Source of the DNA: Streptomyces xiamenensis
Lineage (GTDB): Bacteria > Actinomycetota > Actinomycetes > Streptomycetales > Streptomycetaceae
DNA: 64,000 nt
Reading direction: 5' to 3'
NCBI RefSeq assembly: GCF_000993785.3
Contig: NZ_CP009922.3
Span: 5,704,001 to 5,768,000 of the forward strand
The translations under genes and the position numbers were made by a program. The notes beneath the pieces were generated by a model. The model worked only from the letters and a program-made list of their open reading frames with translations. It had not been told where the DNA came from and ran no database searches. Shown here piece after piece: positions 57,401 to 64,000 of this stretch; the first letter of the stretch is position 1; each line of letters starts with the position of its first letter.

Positions 57401-57995
57401 CGCCCGGCTGGTTTCGGAGGCACGCGCCCTCGCACCGGTACGCGAGGAGGCCGCACGCATCGCGCGGCTGGCCGGGCTGGCGGCCGGCACAGCGGCCGAG
57501 AACACCTACCGGATGCGGCTGGAGACATACGTCCTGGCCGCCCGGCTCGAACAGGTCGCCGAGGCGGCCGGCAGCCGCCTGTACCGGATGTCCGCCGGGC
57601 GCTATCAGCTGGCGCACTCCGACAGCAAGGCCACCCGGGGCCGTTCCGGCCTCGGCCTCCATGTCCTGGACGCCTGGACCGGGCGGCCCCGGGACACTGC
57701 CACCCTTTCCGGCGGCGAGTCCTTCTTCGTCTCGCTGGCGCTCGCGCTCGGTCTGGCCGACGTGGTGGCCGCCGAGGCCGGCGGGCAGCGGCTGGACACG
57801 CTGTTCATCGACGAGGGATTCGGATCCCTGGACGAACAGTCCCTGGACGAGGTGCTCGACGTGCTGGACTCGCTGCGCGAGCAGGACCGGGCGGTCGGCA
57901 TCGTCAGCCATGTACCGGACCTGCGGGCCCGCATCCCCACCCAGCTTGAGGTGATCAAGACCGCCCGGGGGTCCACCGTACGCAAAACCGGGTGA
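54456..57995 (+). CDS. sbcC: Exonuclease SbcCD ATPase subunit C, with low-complexity insert
   Basis: A 1179-aa Rad50-type ATPase. Walker A GPTGAGKT lies near residue 37, the Q loop QVVLLPQGDFARFL near 157, a zinc-hook-like CAVC after long coiled coil, the signature LSGGESFF near 1084 and Walker B TLFIDEGFGSLD near 1113. Between about residues 745 and 925 the second coiled-coil arm is interrupted by a Gly/Ala/Pro/Ser-rich stretch with repeated ADGTAPQRPG units, unlike a coiled coil. The enzyme core is complete, so it is probably functional with a flexible loop in one arm. Confidence 0.94.
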   Translation: MRLHRLTLTAFGPFGGTQHIDFDALSSGGLFLLHGPTGAGKTAILDGVCFALYGSVPGARQQAPGGLRSDHAEPDTATEVVLELTLGGRRLEVTRRPERERPKKRGTGTTTERAYSALRERTTDGAGGGWRALSRSHQEIGEELGQLLGMNREQFCQVVLLPQGDFARFLRAGAEDRAKLLGRLFDTRRFAAVEQRLAERRQEAAAGVRDGDDRLRSLTDRLRQAAGAGDPAEPEEDVLPWAAQLRSLAREQRDIAAQALHAAEAGHTRAQRAFARTTERVRRAERLAEARRRAERWDGRRAEREHTGAELAAARAAAAVAPALRLRENAEAEHRAAAEAAGAARAGLPEPLREATADRLAAQERTVRGHLGALTAARQAEERAGRLAAELETLAGEEHEDAELLAETAGWLERFGGEREELARQLAAAEAARTRAGHRTGTLADTERRLDAAGRRAALADRIGAAEKAELLARETAAGAYEQWLELKERRLRGMAAELAAGLRPGEPCAVCGATEHPDPAAGGPDPVSPQGERAAEEAHRAASAHRERTSAALAALREAHAAADAAAGEGTVPGLTRELAALEDGQRADLAVADTEEEVRDRLAAAERRHAERQALHRDVERRIAARTSRERALRTEREGLLAEIHAARGEAPTVADRAAELSALAQALAGAVETVRRAGESAQRWEAARTQARDAAHRAGFPGPQEAAEAVRSAEHQRSLERRLNDWRTEEAAIAALLADVAGPPGSDAGVAPQATDVPRQAGARGPGPGEEPSWQPAAAVPGESAPSGTTAGVADGTAPQRPGSSRQGGARLSGASGESVGTAESAGAGEAPAPAAGGADGTAPQRPGDPRQPRAAASEAEDGAGSTVERTVASVPGQGGRPQRAAEQDGDEAGRPATPRDRPADALPGQARDVASAPARTLTEAVAEAARHLPGAGDGPADQVAVVRRALDAAIVRLREAAAADSAARTRCRELDALSARLVSEARALAPVREEAARIARLAGLAAGTAAENTYRMRLETYVLAARLEQVAEAAGSRLYRMSAGRYQLAHSDSKATRGRSGLGLHVLDAWTGRPRDTATLSGGESFFVSLALALGLADVVAAEAGGQRLDTLFIDEGFGSLDEQSLDEVLDVLDSLREQDRAVGIVSHVPDLRARIPTQLEVIKTARGSTVRKTG
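56844..57001 (+). repeat. Direct repeat inside the SbcC insert
   Basis: A 23-base exact repeat (56844-56866 and 56979-57001) encodes ADGTAPQR twice within the low-complexity insert, a likely slippage or duplication site. Confidence 0.7.
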
Positions 57996-58026
57996 CGCGA
58001 GACGCGGCGTATCGCAAGGTGGGGCC

Positions 58027-58839
58027 ATGACCCCTCATCAGCCCCTGCTCGGCCGTACCGCCCTGGTCACCGGCGCCTCGCGGCGCGCCGGGATCGGCTT
58101 CGCGACCGCCCGGCGACTCGCCGCCCTCGGCGCGAGCGTCTATCTGCACCACCACACCCCGCACGACGCCGAGCAGCCCTGGGGCGCCGACCCCCAGGGC
58201 CCCGCCGCGCTCGCCGCCGCCGTACGGGAGGCGGCCGGCCCGTCCGCCGTCGTCGCGCACGGCCCCGGCGACCTGGCCGATCCGGCCGTCCCCGCCGCGC
58301 TGATCGACACCGCGGCCGAAGCCCTCGGAGGACGCCTGGACATCCTGATCGCCAATCAGGCCCTCAGCGGTCACGATGGGCCGCTGCCGGAGCTCACCGC
58401 CGACATGCTCGACCGGCACTACCAGGTGAACACCCGCGCCTCGGTCCTCCTGGTGCAGGCGTTCGCCCGCCGTCACCGGCTCGGCGGCCCCGACGCGCCG
58501 GCCGGACGGGTCGTGCTCATGACCTCGGGCCAGGATCTGCGCGGCGGCATGCCCGACCAGATCCCGTACGCGCTCTCCAAGGGCGCCATCGCCTCCATCA
58601 CCCGCAGCCTGGCCACCGGCCTGATGCGGCAGCGCATCACGGTCAACGCTGTCAATCCGGGGCCGGTCGACACGGGGTATCTCACCGGCGAGCACCACGC
58701 CATTGTCGCCGGGCTGTTCCCGGAGGGACGCTGGGGCGCCCCCGAGGACGCCGCCCGGCTCATCACCTGGCTCGCCGGGGACGAGGCCGGCTGGGTCACC
58801 GGCGAGGTCATCAACTCCGAGGGAGGATTCGCTCGCTGA
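58027..58839 (+). CDS. SDR family oxidoreductase
   Basis: A 270-aa short-chain dehydrogenase with a slightly unusual cofactor loop (TGASRRAGIGFATA), IANQALS where NNAG is normal, and SGQDLRGGMPDQIPYALSK as the active-site region (Ser, Tyr, Lys). Substrate unknown. Confidence 0.88.
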   Translation: MTPHQPLLGRTALVTGASRRAGIGFATARRLAALGASVYLHHHTPHDAEQPWGADPQGPAALAAAVREAAGPSAVVAHGPGDLADPAVPAALIDTAAEALGGRLDILIANQALSGHDGPLPELTADMLDRHYQVNTRASVLLVQAFARRHRLGGPDAPAGRVVLMTSGQDLRGGMPDQIPYALSKGAIASITRSLATGLMRQRITVNAVNPGPVDTGYLTGEHHAIVAGLFPEGRWGAPEDAARLITWLAGDEAGWVTGEVINSEGGFAR

Positions 58840-58895
58840 CGCCCTCGTGATCCCGTGGGAGAGGTGCCGTGGTGCCGGGGCGGCGCAGCCGGGCG

Positions 58896-58934
58896 GGCCG
58901 CCCGACCGGCCCCGAGGGGTCCGGACGGGCGGCC
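58896..58934. terminator. Bidirectional terminator between convergent genes
   Basis: GGCCGCCCG (58896-58904) pairs with CGGGCGGCC (58926-58934), with an inner CCGG/CCGG and CCC/GGG stem after one mismatch. Confidence 0.7.
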
Positions 58935-58939
58935 GGTCC

Positions 58940-60630
58940 TCACAGCGCCGAGAGCTCCGCCTCCAGGTCGTCCAGACCCAGCGAGCCCTGCGACAGCGCC
59001 GCCATGTGCCACTTCTTCGCGTCGAAGGCGTCACCGTGCGCCGCCCGCGCCGCCTCCCGGCCGCGCAGCCAGGCCCGTTCGCCCAGCTTGTAGCCGATGG
59101 CCTGCCCCGGCATGCCCAGGTAGCGCACCAACTCGCTCTCCACGAAGTCCGCCGGCCGCCCGCTGTGCTGCCCGAAGAACTCCTGGGCCAGCTCCGGCGT
59201 CCAGCGCTCACCCGGGTGGAACGGCGAGTCCGCCGGGATCTCCAGCTCCAGGTGCATGCCGATGTCGATGATGACCCGCACCGCGCGCATCATCTGGCAG
59301 TCCAGATAGCCCAGACGGCGCTCCGCGTTGTCCAGGAAGCCCAGCTCGTCCATCAGCCGCTCCGCGTACAGCGCCCAGCCCTCGGCGTTGGCCGAGACCA
59401 TGCCCACCGTGGTCTGGTACCGCGAGAGCTGATCGGCGACGTGCGCCCACTGCGCCAGCTGGAGGTGGTGGCCGGGGACCCCCTCGTGGTACCAGGTGGA
59501 GACCAGGTCGTAGACCGGGAACCGGGTCTCGCCCATCGTCGGCAGCCAGGTGCGCCCCGGCCGCGAGAAGTCGAGCGAGGGGCTGGTGTAGTACGGGGCC
59601 GCCGCGCTGCCGGGCGGGGCGATCATCGATTCCACGCGCTTGACGCGGTCGGCCAGTTCGAAGTGGGTGCCGTCCAGCGCCTCGATGGCCTCGTCCATCA
59701 GCTCCTGGAGCCAGACCCGGATCTCCTCGACGCCCTCGACGGCCTCGCCCTCGGTGTCCAGGTGACGCAGCGTCTCCCACGGGGTGGCGCCGGGCAGGAT
59801 CTTGGCCGCCTCGGCCTTCATCTCGGCGTGCAGCCGGTGGAACTCGGACCAGCCGTACGCGTACGCCTCGTCCAGGTCCAGGTCGGTGCCGTTCCAGTAG
59901 CGCACCCAGCGGGCGTAGCGCTCGCGGCCCACGATCTGCGGGGCACCGGCCACACCGGGGGAGTACGTGCCGGCCAGCCACTCCCGCAGCGCCACGATCG
60001 CGCCGGTGGCTTCGCGCGCGCCCTCGGCCAGCTCCGTGCGCAGCGCCTCGGGGCCGTCCGCCACGAACTGCGCGAACCAGCTCTTCTCCGCGCCGTCCGC
60101 GATCCACTCCTCCAACTGGCCGATCACGGTGGTGACCTGACGCGGCCCGGCCGGCAGCCCGCGCTCCAGGCCGGCGGCCAGCGCGGCCCGGTAGCTCTCC
60201 AGCGAGGCGGGCACGGCGCGCAGCCGGGTGGCGATGTCCGCCCAGTCGGCCTCGGTCTCGGCCGGCATCAGGGAGAAGACGCTGCGCACATCGTGCACGG
60301 GGGAGAAGAGGTTGCTGATGGCCCGCAGGTGCTCGTCCGCCTCGTGCACGGCGAGTTCGGCGGTGAGCCGCTCGCGCAGCAGCCGGGCGCAGCGCCGCTC
60401 GGCGTCGCTGTCCGCTCCGGGGCGGTTCTCCGCCTCGGTCAGCTCCCGCAGGGTGCGCCGGGCGAGTTCGGCCCGGGCCAGCTGGCCTTCGGGGAGTAGT
60501 CGGGCAGCCGTCCTGCGCTCTCGGCGACGCCCAGGAAGGTGCCGGTGATGGGGTCGAGCGCGACGAGGGCGTCGACGTAGGAATCGGCGAGGGCTCGGGG
60601 CAGCACGGGGCTGGTGGTGTCTTCGGACAT
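58940..60630 (-). pseudogene. DUF885 family (metallopeptidase-like) protein, frameshifted
   Basis: From ATG 60630 the frame reads MSEDTTSPVLPRALADSYV through GTFLGVAESAGRLPDYSPK, then loses sense and stops at 60439. One base over, the frame continues EGQLARAELARRTLREL and runs to 58940 with the family core, including the HExxxxHH-like WYHEGVPGHHLQ. Inserting one base at the G run (60491-60494, CCCC on the coding strand) restores a protein of about 563 aa, the normal length. This is either a sequencing error or a recent inactivation. If intact it would be a soluble DUF885 protein of unknown function. Confidence 0.85.
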
Positions 60631-60735
60631 GCGCACCATCCTGGTACCTGACCCCGGATTCGTCACTACTGATGTGCCCGGTCGTTACTGTCGCGGCCGG
60701 TCAGCGGGCCGTGGGCGGGCGTGCCGCCCGGGGCA

Positions 60736-61281
60736 TCACGGCACGCGGGCGGCCGGATCCAGCGGGGCGGGCAGCGGCCGGGCGGCCAGCGGGGCGCAGA
60801 GCACCACCGTCTCCCCGTCCGGGTAGCGGCCGACCGTCAGGCCCGAGGCCCGCAGCAGGGCCGAGAGCCCGTGCTCGCCGCTGCCGCCCGGGCGGGTCAC
60901 CGCGTAGATCTCCGTGTAGCCGGCGCCCGCGGCCAGGGTGAGCAGCCGGCGCAGCAGGGCCGTGCCCACCCCGCGCCGCTGGCGTCCGTCCGGCACCAGC
61001 AGGGCCAGTTCGACCTCGTCGCCCTCGCCTTCCCACAGCAGATGCCCCAGGCCCGCCAGTGTGCCGTCCCGGTCCCGGGCGGCGACGCCGTGCCCGAACC
61101 GGGGGCTGAGCAGATGCGGCAGCAGCCGGTCGGCCTCCTCCGCGTCCCGCACCCCGTGGTAGCGCTCGCGCAGGGTCTGTGGCGAGCAGCGGGCGTGCAA
61201 CTCCCGGGCGGCGGCCAGATCGCCGGGCCCCACCGGGTCCACCGAGCGGACGATGGTGCGATGGAGGGAGGAGTCAGCCAT
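60736..61281 (-). CDS. GNAT-family N-acetyltransferase
   Basis: A 181-aa acetyltransferase with the acetyl-CoA loop RQRRGVGTALLRRLL and the preceding beta strand VELALLVPDG. I use ATG 61281; GACAGT six bases upstream may be a -10 box of a leaderless message. Substrate unknown. Confidence 0.88.
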   Translation of the reverse strand: MADSSLHRTIVRSVDPVGPGDLAAARELHARCSPQTLRERYHGVRDAEEADRLLPHLLSPRFGHGVAARDRDGTLAGLGHLLWEGEGDEVELALLVPDGRQRRGVGTALLRRLLTLAAGAGYTEIYAVTRPGGSGEHGLSALLRASGLTVGRYPDGETVVLCAPLAARPLPAPLDPAARVP

Positions 61282-61426
61282 GGAACCACTGTCCCTCCCC
61301 GGTGTTGCCCGGCCACGAACGTTCTGTGACCGCGGGGTTAAGGATGCTTCGGTGGTAAATGCGGCCTTCGGTCGGCCGGGCCCCCATGCCATGCTCCGAG
61401 CGTAACCCGGTGCGGAGGTAAAGCCG

Positions 61427-62353
61427 GTGTGCCGCAATGGGATGCTGGCCGGCGTGGACGATGACGGGCTGAAGATCTTCGAGGAGCACCGCGGCCTGCT
61501 GTTCGGTGTCGCCTACCGGATGCTGGGCGCCGTCGCGGACGCCGAGGACATCGTGCAGGAGACCTGGCTGCGCTGGTCGGGCGCGGAGCGCGGGGCCGTC
61601 GAGCACCCCCGCGCGTATCTGGTGCGGATCACCACCCGGTTGGCGATGGAGCGGCTGCACCGGCTGCGCGAGGCCCGCGAGACGTACCCGGGCACCTGGC
61701 TGCCCGAACCGCTGCCCACCGCCGCGCGGGTGGAGCCGGCGGAGGCGGGGGACGCGGCCGGGCCGGCGCTGCGCGCCGAGTCCGTCTCGCTGGCGGTGCT
61801 GGTGGTGCTGGAGTCGCTCAGCCCGCTGGAGCGCGCGGTGTTCGTGCTGCGCGAGGCGTTCGCGTTCCCGTACCAGGAGATCGCCGGGATCCTGGGGCGC
61901 GGGGAGGCGGCGGTACGGCAGCTGGCGGGCCGGGCCCGTCGGCATGTCGCGGAGCGGCGACCGCGCTTCGCGGTGGATCCGGTGCAGCGGCGCGAGCTGA
62001 CCGAGCGGTTCCTGGCCGCCGCCACCCAGGGCGATCTGGACGGGCTCATGGCGCTGCTGGCCACCGATGTCCAGGTGGTCGGGGACGGCGGTGGCCGGGG
62101 CAAGGCCCCGCTGCGGGTGATCACCGACGCCCACAAGGCGGCCCGTTTCCTCACCGGGATCGGCGGACGCCGGCCGGCCGCGTCGCAGGTGCGCTTCGTG
62201 GACCTGAACGGCGGCCCGGGGCTGCTGGTCTCCAGCGCCGGCGCGCCGTACGCGGTGTTCCAGCTGGAGGTGGCGGACGGGCTGGTGAGCCGGGTCTATC
62301 TCATCTCCAACCCCGACAAGCTGCGGCATCTGGCGGGGATGGCCGGCGACTGA
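61427..62353 (+). CDS. ECF sigma factor, ECF41/SigJ type
   Basis: A 308-aa sigma factor: region 2 (FEEHRGLLFGVAYRMLGAVADAEDIVQETWLRW), region 4 (LSPLERAVFVLREAFAFPYQEIAGIL) and a C-terminal SnoaL-like extension of about 110 residues ending VSRVYLISNPDKLRH. ECF41 factors use this tail in place of an anti-sigma factor. GTG 61427 follows CGGAGG; ATG 61442 is an alternative. It is divergent from the GNAT gene, with a GAACGTTC palindrome (61317-61324) between them. Confidence 0.93.
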   Translation: MCRNGMLAGVDDDGLKIFEEHRGLLFGVAYRMLGAVADAEDIVQETWLRWSGAERGAVEHPRAYLVRITTRLAMERLHRLREARETYPGTWLPEPLPTAARVEPAEAGDAAGPALRAESVSLAVLVVLESLSPLERAVFVLREAFAFPYQEIAGILGRGEAAVRQLAGRARRHVAERRPRFAVDPVQRRELTERFLAAATQGDLDGLMALLATDVQVVGDGGGRGKAPLRVITDAHKAARFLTGIGGRRPAASQVRFVDLNGGPGLLVSSAGAPYAVFQLEVADGLVSRVYLISNPDKLRHLAGMAGD

Positions 62354-62354
62354 A

Positions 62355-62387
62355 CGGCGATGCGGGCCGGCCCGGCCCGCATCGCCG
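62355..62387. terminator. Terminator between convergent sigma factor and SDR genes
   Basis: A perfect 14-bp stem CGGCGATGCGGGCC (62355-62368) / complement (62374-62387) just after the sigma stop. Confidence 0.8.
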
Positions 62388-62399
62388 TGGCCGAGCCGG

Positions 62400-63149
62400 C
62401 TACAGGCCGCCGGAGACCCGCAGCACCGCGCCCGTGGTGTACGAGGCCTCCTCCGACAGCAGCCAGGCGACCGCCCCGGCCACCTCCTCCGGCTGCCCGG
62501 GGCGGCGCATCGGCACCCGGTCCTGCTTGCGCCAGGGGCGCTGCGCGTCGCCCATGGCGGCGTGCATGTCGGTCACGATCATCCCCGGCTGCACGGAGTT
62601 GACCCGTACGCCGTCGGGGGCCAGCTCCTTGGCGAGGCCGACCGCCAGCGCGTCGACGGCGGCCTTCGTCGCGGCGTAGTGCACGTACTCGCCGGGGCTG
62701 CCCAGAGTGGCCGCGCCCGAGGAGATGGTCACGATGGCGCCGCCGGAGCCCTCGTACCGGGTGGACATCTCGCGGGCCGCGCGCCGGGCGCACAGCAGGG
62801 TCCCCATGACGTTGACGTCCACCACGCGCCGCATGATGTCGGTACCGGTTTCGGTGAACCGGCCCAGCGGTCCGGTGATCCCGGCGTTGCACACCGTGCC
62901 CGTGACCGGGCCGAGGGCGCGGACGGTGGTGTCGAAGAGGTGGTCGACCTGGTCGGCGTCGCTGGTGTCCACCTGGACGGTGACGGCCTGTCCGCCCGCT
63001 TCGCGCACCTTCGCCGCGGTCTCCTCGGCGGCGTCGGTGTCGCGTTCGTAGCCGATGGCGAGGTGGTGCCCGGCCCGGGCGAGGCGCACGGCGATGGCGG
63101 CACCGATACCCCGGCTGCCTCCTGTGACCACAGTGACGTGCTGTTTCAT
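62400..63149 (-). CDS. SDR family oxidoreductase (FabG-like)
   Basis: A 249-aa short-chain dehydrogenase: TGGSRGIG (8-15), CNAGITG, SSGAATLGSPGEYVHYAATK with catalytic Ser, Tyr and Lys, and VLRVSGG at the end. It is divergent from the GntR gene, and the operator between them may control both. Confidence 0.9.
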   Translation of the reverse strand: MKQHVTVVTGGSRGIGAAIAVRLARAGHHLAIGYERDTDAAEETAAKVREAGGQAVTVQVDTSDADQVDHLFDTTVRALGPVTGTVCNAGITGPLGRFTETGTDIMRRVVDVNVMGTLLCARRAAREMSTRYEGSGGAIVTISSGAATLGSPGEYVHYAATKAAVDALAVGLAKELAPDGVRVNSVQPGMIVTDMHAAMGDAQRPWRKQDRVPMRRPGQPEEVAGAVAWLLSEEASYTTGAVLRVSGGL

Positions 63150-63193
63150 GACACGACTCTATCGAGGTACCTCGGTACCGGTGTCGGGATTGA

Positions 63194-63207
63194 TTGGTCT
63201 TGACCAA
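63194..63207. promoter_or_regulatory. DasR-type (dre-like) operator
   Basis: TTGGTC-TT-GACCAA, a perfect 6-bp dyad. Its core TGGTCTTGACCA differs from the DasR-responsive element TGGTCTAGACCA at one central base. It overlaps the -35 box of the GntR promoter, so binding should repress. The regulator at 63280 belongs to the same broad family as DasR, so it or DasR itself could bind. Confidence 0.7.
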
Positions 63208-63228
63208 GCCGCCGGGCCGCCCTAGGGT
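63200..63228 (+). promoter_or_regulatory. Promoter for the GntR gene
   Basis: TTGACC (63200-63205), 17-base spacer, TAGGGT (63223-63228), near the consensus for the principal sigma factor. Confidence 0.78.
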
Positions 63229-63279
63229 CCGCCATATACGCAACAACCTTTCATAATCGCGGGTTTCGGGGAGGCAGCG

Positions 63280-64000
63280 GTGGAAACGACGCAACGGGAG
63301 CGCGAGCCGGAGCCCAAGTACTGGCACCTGCGCACCCTGCTGTCCAAGGCCCTGGACACCGAGTTCTCGGTGGGCGAGATCCTGCCCAACGAGCGCGAGC
63401 TGGCCGCCCGCTTCGGCGTCGCCCGGGCCACCCTGCGCCAGGCTCTGGAACAACTGGAGCTCGAAGGCCGCCTCCAGCGCCGCCGCGGGGTGGGCACCAC
63501 CGTCGCGCCGCCCCGCGTCGGGGTGGACCTCAGCCCCTCCCAGCACTCCTGGCCCGGCTGGTCCGGCGACCCGTGGACCGCCACCGCCGCGGCCCCCGCA
63601 CCGCCGCCGCCCGCCGTGGCCCGGCTGCTGGACGTCCGGGCCGGCGAACCCGTCGAGGTCATCCACCGCACCCTGATGACCCACGGTCAGCCGGTCGCCA
63701 CCGAGCAGCTGTATGTACCCGGCTCGGGCGAGCCGCGGCTCCCCGCCGCCGAAGGCCCCGAACGGGCCAGGTGGTTGCTGCGCCGGCTCCAGGAGACCGA
63801 CGCCTCGGGACAGGACCGCACCGTCGAACTCGGCGCTGCGGGCGCCGAGGCGGCCCGCCGCCTGGAACGGCTGCCGGGATCACCGGTCCTGCTGGTCACC
63901 ACCCGCTACTTCGCGGCCGGCCGCACCGCGGCCGTCTCCGTCGCCACCTACCGGGCCGACACCTGCCGGCTCACCTTCGCCGACCAGCCGGCCCTGACCG
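63280..64000 (+). CDS. GntR-family regulator, HutC/UTRA type (partial, runs off window)
   Basis: The frame opens at GTG 63280 after GGGGAGGCAGCG and stays open to the window end (240 codons). The N-terminus is a GntR winged helix (KYWHLRTLLSKAL, LPNERELAARFGVARATLRQALEQLELEGRLQRRRGVGTTV) of the HutC/DasR subgroup, followed by a UTRA-type ligand domain (VEVIHRTLMTHGQPVATEQLYVP). It should sense a small molecule such as a sugar phosphate or amino acid. A dre-like dyad overlaps its promoter. Confidence 0.9.
   Translation, partial: METTQREREPEPKYWHLRTLLSKALDTEFSVGEILPNERELAARFGVARATLRQALEQLELEGRLQRRRGVGTTVAPPRVGVDLSPSQHSWPGWSGDPWTATAAAPAPPPPAVARLLDVRAGEPVEVIHRTLMTHGQPVATEQLYVPGSGEPRLPAAEGPERARWLLRRLQETDASGQDRTVELGAAGAEAARRLERLPGSPVLLVTTRYFAAGRTAAVSVATYRADTCRLTFADQPALT

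Overview
The window is high-GC actinobacterial DNA, almost certainly from a Streptomyces or close relative. Codon third positions are strongly G/C, GTG starts are common, many stops and starts overlap as ATGA or GTGA, and several gene groups are typical of streptomycetes: an MbtH-containing NRPS cluster, an EF-Tu of the Tuf3 type, a LysR-controlled beta-lactamase locus, and HipA-like/DUF3037, SbcCD and ECF41 sigma genes. All calls come from reading the sequence; no database search was run.

Region 1 (1-1.7 kb) holds an unrecognised 202-aa protein and a small membrane protein. Region 2 (1.5-30.3 kb) is a nonribosomal peptide cluster. Nine genes on the minus strand run from 28452 down to 1555: three large NRPSs (C-A-PCP-E; C-A-PCP-C-A-PCP; C-A-PCP-E-C-PCP-TE), a cysteine-synthase-like PLP enzyme, an argininosuccinate-lyase/ATP-grasp fusion, two type II thioesterases, an SDR, and a free-standing A-PCP protein with a degenerate N-terminal domain. 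Divergently, MbtH and a GHMP-type threonine kinase are read on the plus strand. The kinase, PLP enzyme and lyase domain together look like a route from threonine to 2,3-diaminobutyrate. The adenylation pocket residues read as diamino-acid-like, Ser, Ser, Val in the assembly line, and Thr in the free-standing A domain. The last module has no A domain, so it must be charged in trans or do something else. A working model is a D-diaminobutyryl-Ser-Ser-D-Val-X peptide in which the A-PCP protein, possibly with the SDR, supplies either the first or the last residue.

Region 3 (30.4-38.9 kb) carries a two-component system beside a ferric-reductase-like/FMN-binding/ApbE operon, a remnant of a medium-chain dehydrogenase, an ArsR-MFS divergent pair with two clear operator-like dyads, and a HipA-like/DUF3037 pair. 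Region 4 (39-46 kb) is mostly housekeeping: an SDR, uracil-DNA glycosylase, a second-type EF-Tu whose G4 motif is altered from NKxD to TMAD, a spermidine-synthase-like protein, a membrane-anchored protein broken by an apparent frameshift, an EamA transporter with a divergent XRE-cupin regulator, and YbaK.

Region 5 (46-49 kb) is a blaL/blaA/blaB-type beta-lactamase locus. Region 6 (49-64 kb) contains CoA-binding and YigZ proteins, an LLM monooxygenase/FMN reductase pair, a secreted pectinesterase, SbcD-SbcC with an unusual low-complexity insert, two SDRs, a frameshifted DUF885 protein, a GNAT, an ECF41-like sigma factor, and a GntR regulator cut by the window end behind a promoter overlapped by a DasR-type dyad. 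Several strong hairpins lie between convergent genes.
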